Shown here: positions 24,935 through 38,700 of the stretch, one piece after another
How positions within the stretch are numbered: position 1 is the stretch's first letter
Layout of the letters: each line of letters opens with the position of its first letter
From: Rhodosporidiobolus odoratus
Taxonomy: Eukaryota; Basidiomycota; Microbotryomycetes; Sporidiobolales; Sporidiobolaceae
Direction of reading: 5' to 3'
Length of the DNA stretch: 64,000 nucleotides
Assembly (NCBI GenBank): GCA_034387635.1
Contig: JAOANU010000006.1
Span: 1,116,001 to 1,180,000, forward strand
Translations under genes and position numbers: made by a program
The notes under the pieces: model-generated
What the model was told of the DNA's origin: nothing
What the model saw: only the letters and a program-made list of their open reading frames with translations
Databases searched by the model: none

Positions 24935-26146
24935 TTAAGCCACCGCCAGCCCTTCGCCGTCATCATGCTCCCAAGTGCTCTCTACTTCTTCAACTGCATC
25001 TCGCTTCTTTTCCAGTCTCCGCTTCGCAGCCCAGTTCTCGAAGGCGTGCAAGGAGAACGCTTCACCCGTTTCCTGCTTGTCGTGAAAGAGGATGTCGAGA
25101 CCGAGAGTGCTGCAGGCGTAGCGCAGTTCAGCTCCCAGAGTTCCCGTGGCGAACGTTCGAGGAAGATAGAGCAGCCTCAGGCTGACGTGTGGCGGGTTGG
25201 GTTCGAGAAGAGTGGAGGCCACCACGGAGGCTTGTTCTTCGACTTGAGACGTCTCGAGTTCATCGCAGCGACTTGTATATTGCCCTGTTCCGGGGGAGGA
25301 TCCAGGGAGGTGAGGCGGGTTGATGAAGATTGCTCTGGATTTGGTGCAGTATGAGACGCGAAACAATCGTAAGCTTCGCGCCATGACACCACTTGAAGAA
25401 CGACACAGTCTTCTGTCTCGTCAATGTCTTCGTATGCAGGAGGGTTCAAGCCCGCCTTGCAGATACATGTCTGAGAGCGACAAATGAGACCGGCATCGAG
25501 GGCATATAAGAACAATCGAGATGTGGCGAAGAGAGGGGAAATTCTGTTGTTCACGGACTCCAGGTTTCGTCGAAATATGACAGGCCACAACAGTTGGTCA
25601 CTAGGAGTGAGGTGAATGAGGGGAGGCAGAAGTGTGTGCAGCAAGACTCGATGCGATACAGGAGAAGATGAGAAAGGTCTGCAAGAAGGAAAGAAGATGG
25701 AAGTGAGTGGAGCGGCCGGTCACGAAGAAGGTGAAGTTGAACATACTGGCAGGAGGCTCGAGGATGCTCATATCTGGAATGCTCACAAATGTCAGGCTGA
25801 GATAGCGTAAAGCGTCGTAGCGGACGAAATCATCGGCGAGGTTGTTCCAGTTGGAATGGTCGAGGTCGCCAAACGTAGGCGGCCAGACGTCGCCAACAAC
25901 GAAGAGACCAGTGATGCTAGAGCTTCCGGTTCTGAGCAACTCGAGACCCCCGTCGGCCTGATAATCCACGCGAGCTTCGACTTGTCCCTCGAGGAATGCT
26001 TGGGCGAATCTCCTAAACCCCCTCGAAACATAGCACCAGGTGCGGAGCACCGGTAATCTCTTGTTGTGCCCACTCACACTCAAGTCGAGGGGTAGGGCGA
26101 TTTTCAGGATCATCTTGACGAGTTCAACGGGGAGTAGAGGGACCAT
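24935..26146 (-). pseudogene. F-box-like gene, probably disrupted
   Basis: Start ATG at 26146. The N-terminus MVPLLPVELVKMILKIA is F-box-like and is followed by the family stretch TWCYVSRGFRRFAQAFL and leucine-rich segments (DALRYLSLTFVSIPDMSILEPPA) to a GTATGT donor near 25748. Downstream, an acceptor joins NLSHLLLYRIES, but the next recognisable stretch, LLHTLLPPLIHLTP, is in another frame, as if one T were missing near 25645. A further frame change is needed before the C-terminal part (SLRLLYLPRTF, FENWAAKRRLEKKR; stop at 24935). I cannot explain both changes with good introns, so I call it a probable pseudogene. It is divergent from the next F-box-like copy. Confidence 0.5.
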
Positions 26147-26657
26147 CTTGGACGAAAAGCGGAGGACGGGGAGGGGCGTGCGCGGGTCGGAGGTTAGTCG
26201 CATGTGTCTGTCGGGAGCTATTCGGAGCTCGACTGGTTGTCTAGTCGAGTATACAGCGATGCGACGTGATGTGGAATAGATTGACCTCGAGCGAAAGAAT
26301 TAGCGAAACTGGGTTGAACTCGCTACAAGGCCTCAACTTGCTTGAAAAAGCCGGTAAAGCATACCACGCTCTCGTAGAGCCGTAGTGTCCACGCCCTGAT
26401 CCGCCCTCTACAAAGCTCTTTTCCAACATCCTCCACCACTGTTGACCGTCCTGTCTGACGAGACAGAAATAGCAGGAGTTGCGATTGCAGGTACGCCTAT
26501 TCTGTACTGTTCAGATCGAGAGCAGTCTGACCCGCTTTACCTGCAGCCGTGCATCGTCACCTTCTCCTACCATCCTCGTCCAGCATAGACCGCCCCCTCG
26601 GTTCGAATCCTGCGTTGAAGTTCCGTCTGCGCCTGTCGCTTCGTGACCGCAACCAGC

Positions 26658-27967
26658 ATGCCTCGTCCTCTTCCGAACGAGATCGTCTTGCACATCCTCG
26701 AAATGGTGGCCGAACCTCCCAAGCAACCCTCCACCACTGTTGCCTCAACTCGAAGCGGCTCTGTGCTCTCGCTCAGCCTCTCCTCTGGGAGGTCATTGCC
26801 TTCACCAGTGACTATGTCGCGTTCCAGCTCGAAGAAGCTCCGCTTGAGCTGAGGAAACACACCAGAGTGCTCGAGGTAGACGGTGAGTCGGGTTTCTGCG
26901 ACATGGGAGCTGCAGAGATGGCGGTCAGGGCTCTACCGAATCTTGAGGACGTCCGCCTAGGTGACTTGAGCGACGAAGATAAGCTATTTGACTGGAGGTG
27001 GCGTAAGCTGGAGGACTGGACTCCCTTCTCATGTACGTCACAAGGACGCATCCGTGCTATCGCTTGTCTGACAACCATCACCTGCAGCACTTCGTTGCCT
27101 CGCGCTTCACAAGATCACGATGGATGCCTGGACCTCATCCGTCTTTCCGAATCTCACGTGTTTGTCGCTTGTCTCCGTCAAAACCACTCTCTTCATCAGT
27201 GTTCTCGGACTCCTCGCCGCCGAGCATGTTCCGAGCCTCCATGGTCTTTTCCTTTCCGACATCCGCGACCACGAAGAAAACAAGCCGATATTCCTCATGC
27301 TCGCTGATGAGCTACTCGATAAACTGGTGGTCCTCGAAATCAACATCTCGAACTACAATCACTACCCCACTTCTTACTTTCAGCACCGTTGCCACGTCCT
27401 CCTCAACATCCATATCCTCCTTTCCAACTCCTCTCCGACCTGCTCGACCAACTCTTCGTCCCTGCCTCACACATCCGTATCGCGCCAGCTTCCATTCTGC
27501 ACCGGCGTTCATCTGATGATCCTCGTGATCAAGTCCTTACTCAAGACAAGATAGATGACATTCTAACCCATTTCCTCCTTCTCAGCCAGTACATCGGAAC
27601 CGGCAACCTGCGCTCCCTATGGCTTCTCCCCCAACTCAATCCAGACGACAACGAGGTACTCCACCCCGCCTTTGTCGGGCCGCGTGATCGCCTGCTCAAA
27701 GCTTGTGAAAAGTACGATGTGGATGTGGCTATCGGCGAGGGTGGATTGGTTTTGAGGATCTTACGGTTGAAGAGGGGTTCTTGGAGTATGCTGAGCTTGT
27801 CAAAGAGGCTGACGAGGATAAGGCGGAAGAGGGCAGCGGGGAGGAGGCTACATGAAACGGGTGAGCCTGGGATGAAAAGCGTGAAGAGCAGAAAAACGCT
27901 TGGCGGAATGCAAGAAGATCTAGAGCGATTTGGCGTAGCCTATGCAAGTCTACTAGGTGCGGTATAA
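26658..27967 (+). pseudogene. F-box-like gene with frame breaks
   Basis: The ATG at 26658 starts MPRPLPNEIVLHILEMVAEPP, an F-box-like N-terminus. The diagnostic continuation TLHHCCLNSKRLCALAQPLLWEVI is in a different frame only a few codons later, with no room for an intron. A good intron follows (GTACGT near 27034 to CTGCAG near 27089) and opens into SLRCLALHKITMDAWTSSVFPNL. A second frame change is needed near 27380-27430 to reach FQLLSDLLDQLFVPASHIR and the C-terminal block ending at 27967. Two unexplained frameshifts suggest a decayed member of the family. TTGAGAAGGTC lies 57 bases after the final stop codon. Confidence 0.55.
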
Positions 27968-28125
27968 TGAATGCGCGCGATTCAACATCTTATGTACGTC
28001 TCTGTCCCACACCGCCGAAAGCAGCTTGAGAAGGTCCGCATGTTCCAATAGAAATAGTAAGTTACACAACAACTAATAACAGAATCACACGCGATATCCT
28101 GAGCTCCCACCATGTATACACAAGA

Positions 28126-30048
28126 TCAGCGGTAATCACCGCGCATACTGAATGTTGCCGGACTGTCGAGGTCGCCTGCGCTTACGCCGGTCGGGGTCGA
28201 AGCAGAATAGTAGGGAACCACTCCGTCCTTGTCTTGCTGAATCTCGGGCACACCACCATTGCGAGATTGATACTCCGTCGGGGCTGCACAGCAGAGAGCC
28301 CAGAGTGAGACTTCGGAGATCAATAGAAAGGAAAGAGATCGACAGACCATAAACACTCCCAGCCGCTCCATACCCCAATCCACCAGCATACTCACTCCCT
28401 CCTCCCACAGCGCTCATCGGCGTCCCTTGCTGCGACCTCGGTCCCGCTCCATACGAGGTAGGCGCCGCTCCAGCTGACCCAGACACATTCGAGCGTTTTC
28501 TCCTCCGGTAAAAGAGCCAACCTGCGATCAGAGCGAGGATGGCGGCGACACCTACACCGACTCCTACGCCTACACCGACTGCTGTACCGTGTCCTCCGCC
28601 ACTGCTGCTGTCCCGGACGGCGGAGGAGGAGGGGGCGCCGGAAGTGGAAGACGGGGCGGCTGAGGCGAGGGAGGTGCTGCCACTGTCGGTACTGTTGGCT
28701 ACAGACCAGGCATAGTCGGCAGGTGGGTCGATGGTGATGAACTCGGATCTGCGGGATGTTGAAAATCAAGACCAGTCGTTGGGGGGCGACAGGAGAAAAC
28801 TTACGACCAGGAAATGTAATCGGTTGTAGTCGTGGCATTATCAACGACGATGTAGTCGAGCTAGCCCGCGAATTGGATCAGTCCTCGACCCCGCACGGGA
28901 ACATGTATGGAAGAAAGACGCACCGTCACCCCATTCGAGTTGACCGTTTCCTGAGGTTGCCCAAATACCAGCGTGTACTGCTTCCCCGCCTCCAGGCCTG
29001 TAACCGCGCAGCGTGTCCTGGCCCATTGAGCGGTACCGTTCGGATTCCCGCCGAGTGCTGATCCGCTGTACCAATGCCACGGCCCTTCGTCTTGGAGGAG
29101 GCAGTAGAAGCCGCGTTGCGAGGGGTTGCTGCGGTTTCACTGTCAGCGTGATGGCGGATCAGGCGTGAAAGGGAAGGGTCGTACAAGTCACCGACGACGT
29201 AGACTGCACCGGGTCCTGTGAAGGTGAACGTAGCGTTGCCTTGCGAGGTAAAAAGGTCAGCTCTACCGCCTAACGCGTCCGAAAAAAAGCAAAGGCAACG
29301 CACAGCCCGCAGAAGAAGAGGTCGGCGAGTCTGCGTTGCAGCTGTGCAAAGAACCATCGTAGAATCGTGTAGCGTCGACCACTGTGATTGGAAATCAGGA
29401 GAGGAAGAAAAAGGAGAAACGAGGCACGTCAGTTGTGGCAGATTGTCAGGAGAAAACGAGCAGCCATGGCAGAGAGAAACGCACCTCCGGTGTTGTTCAC
29501 GTAGCTGGTCCAGCTTGTGCTGTACTGGATGGACGACGACAAATCGTCGAAATAGTATCGAACCATGGTGGGGAAAGAGAAGACAAGCTGCTGCCAGCGA
29601 GGAAAAGGGAAGATAATGATCAGGGTTCCGCACTCCTTCCACAAGAGCAGACGCGCCCCCTCAAGCAAATCTGTGTTGCTCGAGGAGGTTAGGGCCGTGG
29701 GCGACGGGGAGCGGTGCTGGGTTCCGGAGAAGTGGCGCAACAAGAATACGCCTTGAAGTGCACTTCTGCTGTGGTGGAGCGTAGCTCACCTGTCTGTTGA
29801 TGTTGATTGTTCGTACTCGAGTACTGCACAGACGCCGATGTCAGCCCATCCACCGCATGGTGCCTATTGCCCTTATGGCAGCAGGGGAAGGAGAAAAGCG
29901 AACGTACCTGGCGGTGGGTGGATAATTGAGTGCAGCTGTTGAGATTGCGAAAATAGCCTGTACAGCTGCAGTACAGCGGTAGGAAGCGCAGGAGAGCGGG
30001 AACGACTGGAAGCAGGAGCGCGATCGGGATTTCCTGTCCCCGCGCCAT
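28126..30048 (-). CDS. single-pass membrane protein with extracellular N-terminal domain
   Basis: Several exons on the minus strand. The proposed start at 30048 (MARGQEIPIALLLPVVPALLRFLPLY) could be a signal sequence, but the first two joins are uncertain; a later Met at 29567 (MVRYYFDDL) is an alternative. The ectodomain reads DLSSSIQYSTSW, NATFTFTGPGAVYVVGDL, GLEAGKQYTLVFG and LDYIVVDNATTTTDY, with many Asn-x-Ser/Thr sites. This resembles the common fungal surface-protein pattern of a beta-rich domain with N-glycosylation, then a Ser-rich stalk, a transmembrane helix (GVGVGVAAILALIAGWLFY) followed by RRRKR, and a Gly/Ser/Tyr-rich cytosolic tail ending SMRGDYR. The function is unknown; it could be a surface sensor or cell-wall-associated protein. 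Confidence 0.7.
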
Positions 30049-30339
30049 GCTCCGAGGAGGTCCCCGGAGAGAAAAGTTGCAAGGAAAAGACTTGCAAAGA
30101 CGAAGGAGAAGCAGATGGGCTGGTATTCAAGTCGTGCTGTCCAGAGGAGCCGCCGGCGACTCGAACTAGTACGGTTCCGCGGCTCATGATCAGCTTGAGC
30201 GTCGCGTTTGTGCGGCTTCCCTATAGACCCTTTTTTCCTCGACCTGCCGGTCTGCAGCTTCCCAAAATGCCACTGCCAGTACCCACATCTTGTATACTCT
30301 CGCCTGCCCTTTGCCGGCTCGCTCACAGCCCTTCTCGAG

Positions 30340-30904
30340 CATCAACATAAAGAGCATTCTCGAGACTATCACTACCTGCAGGAGGTGAAGAAGCAGAAGT
30401 CAATCGCAGCCCCTTGCTACCTATCGGGCTCCCTCTCCCGGTTGCTTGCGCCACCAGCGCTCTTGTCGAGCTCGGGAATCTCGATGTAGAAACCGTCGAA
30501 ATCAATGAGCTGTACACAGTGTTCAATGGGGCGCATTTGGAGTGGGAGGATGCGAGCATTTGGGCCAAGCATTTCTACGACTGGAGGGAAATGGCGCGTT
30601 GTCCTCTCCTCTTCCTCCGCGTCCCCAACGGGACCCCTTTTCGCCTGATGGATCAGTTCACTGATTTGCTCAGCTGTTGCTCCACTTCTCCTTCTATCGC
30701 CCTTCATACATGCCCTTGTGACCTCTGTCGCTTCCACCGCCACAGCTCGATGCCATCTACCGCGCTTCCGCCAGAGCCGCCGCTGCAGGACCTTCTCATG
30801 ATCTCCCTTCGCCATCTATTATCTTCCATCACAAACCAGAATCTCTGACTCATTCAGATCCGAGCTCTTCATACTTGTGCAAGGCGGAGGAGTGCTCTGA
30901 CTAA
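30340..30904 (+). pseudogene. possible BTB-like gene remnant
   Basis: A frame from about 30360 reads EVNRSPLLPIGLPLPVACAT, LVELGNLDVETVEINELYTVF and SIWAKHFYDWREMA without stops. Downstream, a segment ending at 30904 in another frame (QLDAIYRASARA...) resembles the end of a BTB/POZ-like domain region in some basidiomycete proteins. No convincing start ATG is found, since an in-frame TAA lies just upstream. I infer a fragment or a decayed gene; the BTB assignment rests on weak resemblance only. A TTGAGAAGGTC copy lies at 31096, about 190 bases downstream. Confidence 0.3.
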
Positions 30905-31953
30905 GCTCTGTGGCTGGGGAAGGGGAAAGCTTCGTAGGAGGGAGACCGAGATTTGTGGGAGCGAGGACGGGCAGTAGCATGATGAGGGATCTTGGGCGCT
31001 TGCATCCTGCATGTACGAGTCAGTGTGTGTCCTTCTGTGTGAGCTTGCAAGTACTGGCAAGTCTGTGTCGAATTGTTGAAGAGAAAGAAATGCAGTTGAG
31101 AAGGTCAAGATCAGTGAATGTCGCCTTTAGGGTACGTCTAGTACAATAGTCGAGACGCTGTAGATCGCGTTCAAGTGGTGTGTGGAGCTGTTAGATATCC
31201 TGTCTTGCGGGAGACAGGTACCGTGCCATTCGGTGATTTTCTCCTGTTCTCGCTGCTCCTCCGCGCCGCTCGTTCACGCAAGCCCTTCAGACGGCCTGTT
31301 GCTTGTACGCCTCCACCGGCTTACAATTCACTGTGTCCACCGCGTGCGTGCCAAGAGCAGACAGGCAAGTAAAGCTATTTGTAACAACATTACACCTGAA
31401 TCGGTTTGAGCAAACGTAGTGTCTGTTGGCTTTTGCATCCGATTGAGCCCCTCTTCTTCTTTGTCTCCCTATCTCACCACCTGCCAAGCACTCTCGTAAG
31501 CTCCTGCTTCTCCTGCACGCTGGCCCGCGTCCCTGGCTGACGAACAGTCGTCCTCCGATCCTACCCTTACTCTGACTCGACACTCTTCCTCCTCCTCCAC
31601 CTCACCTGATCCTCCTCTTCCGACACCCGCCACGATTCATGCAGACTTCGCCCACGCTACTCTACACTTACGCACAGTTCAGACACACTCAATAACGTCA
31701 GTCACCTTCGAATTGCGGCTCAACGAGGGGTTCAGAGGGGACTCGGGTGACGAGGTCGGAGTGGGGGTCACGCTGTTTTCGACTGATGGGGAAGCGCACG
31801 GGGGTCGTTAGGCGGCACACGGAAGTACAGCTCCCATGTGTCGACGTGTGTGCGCGGGCTCGAGGCTGTTGTGGGGGCCAAAGCGAGAGGGCGAAGCAGA
31901 GCAATTCTCCGACTCCGGAGCGGCGTACTGACTCATTCCTTCTGCTCTACAGC
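30905..31953. other. intergenic region and polyubiquitin promoter/leader
   Basis: About 1 kb with no supported gene. It contains the TTGAGAAGGTC motif at 31096-31106 and a pyrimidine-rich leader at 31430-31690. The part next to 31954 should hold the polyubiquitin promoter and 5' leader; the sequence before the ATG ends in CTCTACAGC, which resembles a 3' splice site, so a leader intron is possible. Confidence 0.4.
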
Positions 31954-33042
<1,089 letters not shown>

Positions 33043-33249
33043 GTGTAGGCGTTTGATACCCGACCTGCGCACGTGCTGAAGTCAAATAAGCAGTTCATCC
33101 CCTCATCCTACAGTTGAGCGAGAGCACGAGGACTCCAATAGCAATCCGCCCTCGCTCTATTTCGTCCAGCCTCTGGAGACGGCTCTCGTCGACCGGCAGA
33201 GACTTCGATCTGACCTGCCTCGAGGGTCTTGAGAGTGGGTGGATCGCCT

Positions 33250-34060
33250 TCTAGCCCGGCGCGCGCGCTCGCCCAGCTCACGCTTCTTGTTGCCCCGGAT
33301 TCTGTCCACAGACCTGCGTCGTCTCGTCCTCAACCGCTGCACCTGGCCTTAAGACCTCCTTCTCACCCTTCCTCGAGTCGAAGAGCTCACCATCCGACAA
33401 CCTCCCTCGGCCGTCCTCCCCGAACTCGTCGACCTCTTCCAGAAGCCCCGGTTTCCTTCCCTCCTTGCCGCTCACGTCGACAACCTGACCCACCACATCA
33501 ACTACCCTCACTACGGCGTTCTCTCGTGTACGGCCCATGATCCCATCGCAGTCCACCTCATGAACAGCCTCGGAAGCAGACCAATCTTGGTTTGCTGGTC
33601 AATACAAGAAGCCGGTCGTGCCTTATATGGAGTCACGGAACAAGCCAGACACATCCGCGTTATTGGATCCGGCAAGTACGACACCGAGTCGAGGGTTAGA
33701 GCGATGCTGAATATTCGCGAACTGGTGAAAACCGCACGGTACCTCGAAGTCCTTTACCTTCCTCCGAGCGCGTACTGGCGGGAGGATGACAGCTACGCCG
33801 TGTCGCTCTATGCCGACGAACTGATGAAGGCGTGTGCGCGACGAGGCATTGACGTAAGGAGGGTTAAAGGAAGAAGGACTGCCGGCGGAACACCTTGTGC
33901 CGAGTCACTTCCTTCGACTGGGACAGAAGGCCATCAGGCAGAAGAGGACGCTGGCGAAGAAGGCGGAGAAGGCGAAGCTGAAGGGGGAGGAAGTGTAGGA
34001 TCGCTCGAGGATACGAACGAGTCAGGAAGGGTTCGTGGGGATGGTACTTCTGAAAACTAG
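33250..34060 (+). pseudogene. 5'-truncated F-box/LRR-like pseudogene
   Basis: One frame reads LRRLVLNRCTWP, then TAA at 33350-33352, then continues without a break through DLLLTLPRVEELTIRQPP, ELVDLFQKPRFPSLLAAHV, and YLEVLYLPPSAYWREDDSYAVSLYADELMKACA to a stop at 34060. This is the leucine-rich and C-terminal part of the F-box-like family in this window, without the F-box start and with one in-frame stop. The tail is Gly/Glu-rich. I infer a truncated copy lying about 200 bases after the polyubiquitin stop codon. A protein starting at an internal Met (33560) cannot be excluded. Confidence 0.6.
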
Positions 34061-34225
34061 ACAAGTCTTGGACAATCTCGAATCAAGCCAGTGCAGGGTG
34101 GGATCTGCAAAGCGTTGAGAGGCGCAGTGAGCAGGGACGGCCGCGGTGCGGCAAGCCTCGCTCGTCTGAGATGAGATACGTCGTTTTGTTTCCTCTAGCC
34201 TAAACTCACTACCCAAATCATACAC

Positions 34226-34882
34226 TTAGTGAGCCTCAGGAGACTTGGAGATGTAGTCGATCGCTGCGGAGGAGAAGCGAGTTAGTATATGTCGACTGCT
34301 GGGCGGCTTGCGACGCAGCAGAGCATGGGAAACGCGCAGGAAAGGAAGGGCAGGAAATAGGCAGAACAGCGTACCCTCGCCAACAGTAGTGATACGGTCT
34401 GCGTCTTCATCGGGGATCTCGATCGCAAACTCCTCTGCAGATAGGAAGTACAGAACGCTTGTCAGGAGAAAGTGCAGCGGGAAGAAAGGAAAAGCAGCCG
34501 TACCCTCGATAGCCATGACAACCTCAACGGCGTCGAGCGAGTCAAGGCCAAGGTCGTTGGTGAAGCTTGCGGCGGCGGTAACCTGCAGATCAGGATATCA
34601 GAAGAACAGAATGTCAGCTCTCGCTCATCAAGCCGATGACAAGCTCGTAGACGCCGCTCTCGAATCTTCGGCGAATGGAGGACACCGACGCACCTTGGTA
34701 GAGTCAACCTTCTCGAATGACTTGAGAACGTCCTCGATACGGGCCTTGATGGCGTCGGAAGAGAGGGAAGAAGCGGCGTAGAAGCGCTGCTGCTGGAGGA
34801 GAGAAGGAAGGCGAGGAGCAACCGGGGTGACGGCAGTACGGCGGACGGCGGGGGCAGCGGAACGAAGAGCGAGGCGGAACAT
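34226..34882 (-). CDS. ACP1: mitochondrial acyl carrier protein
   Basis: Minus-strand exons 34882-34694, 34582-34504, 34434-34375 and 34263-34226; 121 residues. An Arg/Ala-rich presequence ([15 protein letters not shown]) precedes the carrier domain. [20 protein letters not shown] carries the Ser that receives 4'-phosphopantetheine, followed by [19 protein letters not shown]. In mitochondria this protein serves type II fatty-acid (octanoate/lipoate) synthesis and, in many eukaryotes, binds complex I and LYR proteins. Length and motif order fit the family well. It is divergently arranged with the small gene at 35022, about 140 bases away, so the two may share a promoter. Confidence 0.97.
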
Positions 34883-35021
34883 GTTTATGAATCTGTAGAA
34901 TGAAGAGCGAGTGGCAGATTCAACTCAAGCAGAATGTCCAGGAGAGACAGGTTCGCTCACATTCCCCCAGTCCTCGCTTGTATGCTAGCGAGGGATTGTA
35001 CCATACCTTGAGTGTCTGAAT

Positions 35022-35455
35022 ATGTCCCGCGCACCCTCACCTAGACAGTTCAGTCCAGCTGCTGCCGCCGAATCCCTCAAATCAGGTGCGTTCTCTTTCC
35101 CACCCTTTTCTTGTCTTTACCGTCTAGCTAAGTCGACATATTTTCTCCAGCTTTCCAAGAAGAGCTCGACGCCGCCCATCGTACCCCGGCAGGACCGACG
35201 AAGCCAGAGATCTTCAAATCCGCTCAGGCGACTGCCGGGGCTTGGGGAGGAGGTTCCGCTCAGTGGGGGCAGGCCAAACGTACGTCCATTTCCGGTTTCC
35301 GCCGTACGGGGCAGTACTGATCTAGGTGCGCGACCATAGCCGGAGCCATGGCGGACGGCAAGGACTTTCTTCAATCTCTCGCCGCGAGCTTCGAGAAAGC
35401 AAAGGCAGGCTCGACCCCCACCGCCCCTGTCCCCTCGAAGGCAAACAAGAAGTAA
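35022..35455 (+). CDS. small hypothetical protein (102 aa)
   Basis: Three exons in phase: 35022-35085, 35151-35279 and 35340-35455. The product starts MSRAPSPRQFSPAAAAESL, then has EELDAAHRTPAGPTKPEIF, a Gly/Ala/Trp segment, and ends with an Ala/Lys-rich helix-like stretch (DFLQSLAASFEKAKAG) and KANKK. There is no signal peptide, membrane segment or motif I recognise. Consistent splice phase and compact structure argue for a real gene. Function is unknown. It shares a short divergent promoter region with the mitochondrial acyl carrier protein, which is only a weak hint to context. Confidence 0.6.
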
Positions 35456-35750
35456 ATGACCCGCCGGAGTAATGCAGTGACCTGTTGTACAGCCTTACCT
35501 CGACCCAGCCCGCGAGCGCAAGCAAAAAAAACATGAGCCTATTGCGCTTGGCCAAAGAGTGTGGTCGCAGTTCTCCTGCCAGAAGAGCGGCTCTCGCGAA
35601 ACCGGGCAGAAGACACCAAACTGGTACATGTCTCTATTGCGCTCAACGGGAGAACCTGCAGCGAGAGAAAGGGAACTGAAACGACGGGAAAAAAAGATAC
35701 TCTGCGACAACAATGCCTCTCTCGACATCCCAACAAGCCCGGCACACCGC

Positions 35751-38700
35751 CTATTGCGGCGAAGCCTTGGCTGCTTCAACCCATGCCTCGAGGTTCTTCA
35801 TCTCGCATCCCTCGCCGGCGACCGTCTCACCGATCCGGCTCACCTCGGCACTACCGCTCTCCTTCAACAGCTGCTCGACCTCGTCCACGTTCTCATCAGA
35901 CACGACGACGACCATACCGATACCGCAGTTGAAAGTGCGAGCCATCTCGCTCGGTTCGACGTTGCCAGCCTTCATCAGCCAACGGAAGACGGGAAGGAAG
36001 GTGAAGCTGCCGGCGTCGACCGTGCAGCCGACACCGGAAGGAAGGACGCGAGGAATGTTCTCGGTGAAGCCTCCGCCAGTGATGTGGCTGAGACCCTTGA
36101 TCAGACCCTTGCGGATGGCGGGAAGAAGCTGCTTGACGTAGATGGTGGTGGGAGTGAGCAGCTCATCGCCGAGGGTTCGAGAGGGGTTCCAGGGGACGGG
36201 AGAGGAGTAGGTGTAGTCGCGGGAGTCGGCGATCTTGCGGACGAGGGAGAAGCCGTTCGAGTGGACGCCGGAAGAGGCGATACCGAGGAGGACATCGCCG
36301 GGGGCGATGTTGGGTTGAGGAAGGACGAGCTCGCGCTCGACGGCACCGACCGCGAAACCAGCGACGTCGTAGTCCTCTGCCGGCGATCGAGTCGATCAGC
36401 ACCCATGTCTGCTCGGCAGTGGTTGATAGGAGAATAACGCACCTCCCTCGTACAGCGACGGCATCTCGGCCGTCTCGCCACCCACAAGCGCGCAACCAGC
36501 GTCCAAGCATCCATCGGCAACACCCTTAACCACATCGGCGGCGGTGTCGACGTCGAGGTGACCGCATGCGTAGTAGTCGAGGAAGAAGAGCGGCTCAGCG
36601 CCCTGAACGACCAGGTCGTTCACAGACATGGCAACGAGATCGATACCTGCTCACACGCGACTCATCAGCGAGCTGACGCGCCCAAGAGGTGATGGGAACC
36701 GGGACGTACCGATCGTGTCATGCTTCCCGTAAGTCTGCGCAATCTTGAGCTTCGTGCCCACACCGTCCGTTCCACCAACAAGAATGGGGTCCTTGAACCC
36801 TGCAGCCTTGAGATCGAACAAGCCACCAAAGCCACCAATGACAGAGTCGGTACCGGCGCGCTTGGTCGCCTTGACCATAGGCTTGATCTTGTCGACGAGG
36901 GCATTGCCTGCGTCGATAGAGACACCTGCCGAAGCGTACGTTAAGGATTCTTGCGGCCCGGCCTCGGCCTGGAGGAATGCCCTGCACGAAGTGGTCCTTA
37001 TCAGCTTTGCGAAGACGGCATGGCGACTAGAAAGGCGAGCGGAAGGACCGAGGTGAGGCGGCAAAAGGTTGGGGGCTTACCGGTAAGCGATATCCCGCCT
37101 GAACGTCTTGCCCTCAAAGTGAACGCAGTCGACACCCTTGTAAGCGAGCGCCTGTGCCTCCTTGAGCGTAGAGGCGGTGGCGGTAACAGCGAGGACGCGA
37201 CCTCCGTTCGTGACGACCTTGCCTTCGGGGGTCGCCTTGGTGCCGGCGTGGAATACGTAGACGTCTGGCGGCCAAGGTTGTGGTCAGGTGAATGTCAACT
37301 AGCGTGGCGTGCCGCAAGCGGGCGGAAACGGAGCCAAAAGGAAGAGACAGACTCTCGGGGAGGGTGTCCACCGTGATCTCGTCACCCTTAAGGTAGCTTC
37401 CGGGGTAGCCCTTTGCCGCCAAGACAACGGTGACCGCCGCCTCCTTCTTCATCTCGAACTTGACGCAGTCTAACCGGTGTTCAACGCAAGCCTGGGAAAG
37501 CCGAAGGGGCGTCAGTATTACTCGCAGCCCTAACCTCGCACATCACCAAGGAGAAACCGAGTGTAAGGGCGTACCATCATGAGATCGGCAAGGTCGGTGT
37601 CGTCGGAAAGGAGGGCCATGAGAGACTGGGTTTCGGGGTCGCCAAAGCGGACGTTGTACTCAAGGACCTTGGGGCCGGTCGGAGTGAGCATGATGCCAGT
37701 GAAGAGCATGCCGACGAAGGGGATACCTGAGAACACGGGCAGACAGTTTGCGAAGGTCAGCTGCCGGAGGGGGAAAAAGCGTGGAGAGGCACACATACCA
37801 TCCTGGCGCATGCCATCAACGGTAGGCTGAACGATAGTGCGCATGATCTGCTCCTCGATCTCCTTGGTAGCACAAGGCGCAGGCGAGTATGTGCCCATGC
37901 CGCCAGTGTTGAGACCCGTGTCTCCCTCGCCGATCCTCTTGTGGTCCTGCGCGGCAGGCAACGCTAGCGCAGTGTAGCCATCCGAAAACGCCAGGATGGA
38001 GAGCTCTTGTCCAGTCATGAACTCTTCGACGACGACCTCGTCTCCCGCAGTGCCAAACTCCCGGCTGACCATGATGTCCTTGAGGCCTTCGAGAGCCTCC
38101 TCCTTGGATTGAGGTATGATGACACCCTTGCCTGCGGCGAGACCGGATGCCTTGAGGACCACGTTATGAGAGACGGACTGGACGTAAGAAACGGCTTCGG
38201 AGTGCGAGGTGAAGTTGCGGTACTCGGAGGTGGGAATCGAGTGGCGGGCCATGAAATCCTTCGAGAAGGCCTTGGAGCCCTCCATCTGCGCTGCGCGGGC
38301 AGAAGGGCCGAAGACGGGGATGCCAACTGCGAGGATAGAGGCCGCATCAGATCGTGCCTCAAAGGGATAAAGACAACAACTCCAACGCACTCTTGCGGAA
38401 GACGGTCTCGATACCATCGACGAGAGGCTGTTCAGGACCAGGGATGACAAGGTTGACCTGCAAAGCGCAAGGGATCAGCGCCGACATTCCTCGGAGGAAG
38501 AAAAGGAAAGGTGCGTACATTCTTCTCCTTCGCGAACGCAACAAGCCCGTCAAAGTCCTCCGCCGCTACGGGTGCCGAGACAGTCTTCTCGTCGAAGACA
38601 GTGCCGCCGTTTCCTGCAGCACAAGTCGAGGTCAGCCTGTTTAGTCCGAGGAGTCAGAGGTGAGGACGACAGAGCAAGCGCGCACCGGGAGCGATGTAGA

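Noticed and set aside
25440..25455. B-box-like GGTTCAAGCCC
   Set aside because: It lies within the F-box-like relic and no T stem or other arm can be built around it.
26594..26604. Perfect tRNA B-box sequence GGTTCGAATCC
   Set aside because: The flanks do not form a T stem, there is no A box at a suitable distance, and no acceptor stem can be paired.
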